Assembly (NCBI GenBank): GCA_965367215.1
Contig: CBDUIJ010000311.1
Coordinates: 1 to 6,933, forward strand
Length of the DNA stretch: 6,933 bases
Direction: 5' to 3'
Source of the DNA: Granulosicoccus sp965367215
GTDB lineage: Bacteria; Pseudomonadota; Gammaproteobacteria; Granulosicoccales; Granulosicoccaceae
The notes beneath the pieces are model-generated. The model searched no databases. It worked only from the letters and a program-made list of their open reading frames with translations, and was not told the origin of the DNA. The position numbers and the translations under genes are program-made. The first letter of the stretch is position 1; every line of letters begins with the position of its first letter. Below, in pieces: positions 5,730 through 6,933 of this stretch.

Positions 5730-6933
5730 GCCGCTTCGACCGCACGCGTGATGCGCTTGAGCACCAGGTAGTCACGCAGCGCCAGATACGAGCAATCATG
5801 CCCGATACCGGACTCTCCAATGCCACCATGCGGCAGATCGATATCGTACTTCACACCATTGATCTGGATTTCGCCATAGCGCAGCGTGTCAGCCCAGTGC
5901 TCTGCACGAGCAAGGTCGGCGGTGAATACATAGGCAGTCAGTCCACCCTCGTCACAATCATTGGCCATGCGCTCCAGTTCCGTGTGCTCATCAAAGGGCA
6001 CGATGCTGATAATGGGCCCGAAGGTTTCCTGACGGTAGACATCCATCTCTTCGGTAACACCAGACAAAACGGTGGGCGCCAGGAAATGTCCGATATCCAG
6101 CCCCTGCGGCCTGTCACCACCGGCCAGCAGTGTCGCTCCGCCCAGCACGGCGTCATCGACCAGGCGCTTCAGTCGTGTCCAGGCGCGCTGGTCAATGACC
6201 GGACCGGTCATGATATCGGCGCACTTGTCCCAACCGACACCGGCATTGACGGCCTTTTCGACAGCACGCTCGGTGAAAGCCTCCAGCACATCGGCATGCA
6301 CGAAGACGCGATTGGGCGAGACGCAGATCTGGCCTGCATTGCTGAACTTGACCCCGCACACGATATCGGCGGCCAGATCCAGATCGGCATCAGGGAAGAC
6401 CAGCACCGGTGCATTGCCCCCCAGTTCCATGGAATAGCGCTTGATCGAAGTGGCGCCGGTTTGCATGATGTGTCTGCCAGTCCGGCTGGAACCGATCAGC
6501 GTGATGAGCGCCGGCACGGTCGACGCCGAGAGGTGATCGGCCACATCATAACCATCGGTACACAGAATCTGCACGACTCCTGCGGGAAGTCCGATCTGAT
6601 GACAGAGCTCGCCCACGGCGTAGGCCGAGATGGGTGTCTGCTCCGAGGGGCGAATGATGACAGGACAACCCGCGGCCATCGCGGGTGCAATCTTGAAGGC
6701 AAGGTTCAGTAGCGGGAAATTCCAGGCAAGGTAGGCCAGCGCCACGCCTGCCGGTTCATGCACCAGACGGTGTGAGTGCGTACCGGCGCGATCCGGCAGA
6801 CTGATATCGTGTACCCGCGCGATTTCCTCGGCATAGAAAGCCAGAGCGTTCTTCAGGCTGTCAACATCCTCCCGGGTGCCGCCCCATGGCTTGCCCATCT
6901 CGTGGTGAATACAGTCACGCAGATGCTCCTCAT
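5726..6933 (-). CDS. Aldehyde dehydrogenase family protein, N-terminus off the right edge
   Basis: NAD(P)-dependent oxidation of an aldehyde to a carboxylic acid; cytoplasmic. About 401 residues are in view, from EEHLRDCIHHEMGKPWGG at the edge to the stop. Alignment by catalytic spacing with class ALDH enzymes suggests that roughly 70-100 N-terminal residues lie outside. Counting from the first complete codon (the Glu at 6931-6929), the landmarks are WNFP (Asn71, oxyanion), RPSE (Arg94, where Lys is usual), GSSRTG (cofactor loop), MELGG (Glu169, general base), GQIC (Cys203, nucleophile), ETFGP (Glu302, ribose contact) and a GIGESGIG end. All catalytic residues are present, so the enzyme should be active. 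It is the upstream member of the ATGA-overlapped operon with dgoK and dgoA, so it probably makes a sugar acid that feeds 2-keto-3-deoxygalactonate. Candidates are a lactaldehyde-type, 3,6-anhydrogalactose, galactose or semialdehyde dehydrogenase; the sequence does not decide. Confidence 0.92.
   Translation of the reverse strand, partial: EEHLRDCIHHEMGKPWGGTREDVDSLKNALAFYAEEIARVHDISLPDRAGTHSHRLVHEPAGVALAYLAWNFPLLNLAFKIAPAMAAGCPVIIRPSEQTPISAYAVGELCHQIGLPAGVVQILCTDGYDVADHLSASTVPALITLIGSSRTGRHIMQTGATSIKRYSMELGGNAPVLVFPDADLDLAADIVCGVKFSNAGQICVSPNRVFVHADVLEAFTERAVEKAVNAGVGWDKCADIMTGPVIDQRAWTRLKRLVDDAVLGGATLLAGGDRPQGLDIGHFLAPTVLSGVTEEMDVYRQETFGPIISIVPFDEHTELERMANDCDEGGLTAYVFTADLARAEHWADTLRYGEIQINGVKYDIDLPHGGIGESGIGHDCSYLALRDYLVLKRITRAVEAA

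Noticed and set aside
5645..6712. Plus-strand open frame of 355 codons
   Set aside because: It lies antisense to the aldehyde dehydrogenase, which has all catalytic motifs. The long frame is a by-product of GC-rich codon use and shows no recognisable domain.

Overview
This window carries sugar-acid catabolism and carbohydrate import genes from what looks like a Gram-negative proteobacterium. The supporting evidence is a solute-binding protein with a Sec signal peptide and a signal peptidase I type site but no lipobox, moderately GC-rich DNA, a LacI-type regulator and a De Ley-Doudoroff type pathway. I cannot name the genus; a marine or halophilic gammaproteobacterium is only a guess.

Layout. 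Left block, minus strand, 1-2835: an ABC importer of the CUT1 (MalEFG-like) class, transcribed from right to left as periplasmic binding protein, first permease, second permease. The second permease runs off the left edge, and no ATPase is in view. Centre: a 201-bp divergent intergenic region (2836-3036) holding a perfect 16-bp palindrome with a central CG, and then a complete LacI-family repressor on the plus strand (3037-4065). Right block, minus strand, 4189-6933: an operon read as aldehyde dehydrogenase (5' end outside the window), 2-dehydro-3-deoxygalactonokinase (dgoK) and 2-dehydro-3-deoxy-6-phosphogalactonate aldolase (dgoA). Both junctions in this operon are 4-nt ATGA overlaps. The LacI gene and dgoA converge over a 123-bp spacer.

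How it fits together (inference). The importer brings in a sugar or oligosaccharide. An aldehyde dehydrogenase, perhaps with an isomerase or dehydratase outside the window, yields 2-keto-3-deoxygalactonate. DgoK phosphorylates this and DgoA cleaves it to pyruvate and glyceraldehyde 3-phosphate. The LacI protein probably represses the importer, and perhaps itself, through the palindrome, and is released by a substrate or intermediate. The joint presence of an ALDH with dgoK and dgoA, with no galactonate dehydratase in view, leaves the entry sugar open. Galactose or galactonate and 3,6-anhydrogalactose (from red-algal galactans) are both compatible.

I found no sign of mobile elements, CRISPR, RNA genes or a radically new system. 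The most interesting points are the operator and promoter architecture, the unidentified substrate of the ALDH, and an Arg in place of the usual Lys in the ALDH cofactor motif.
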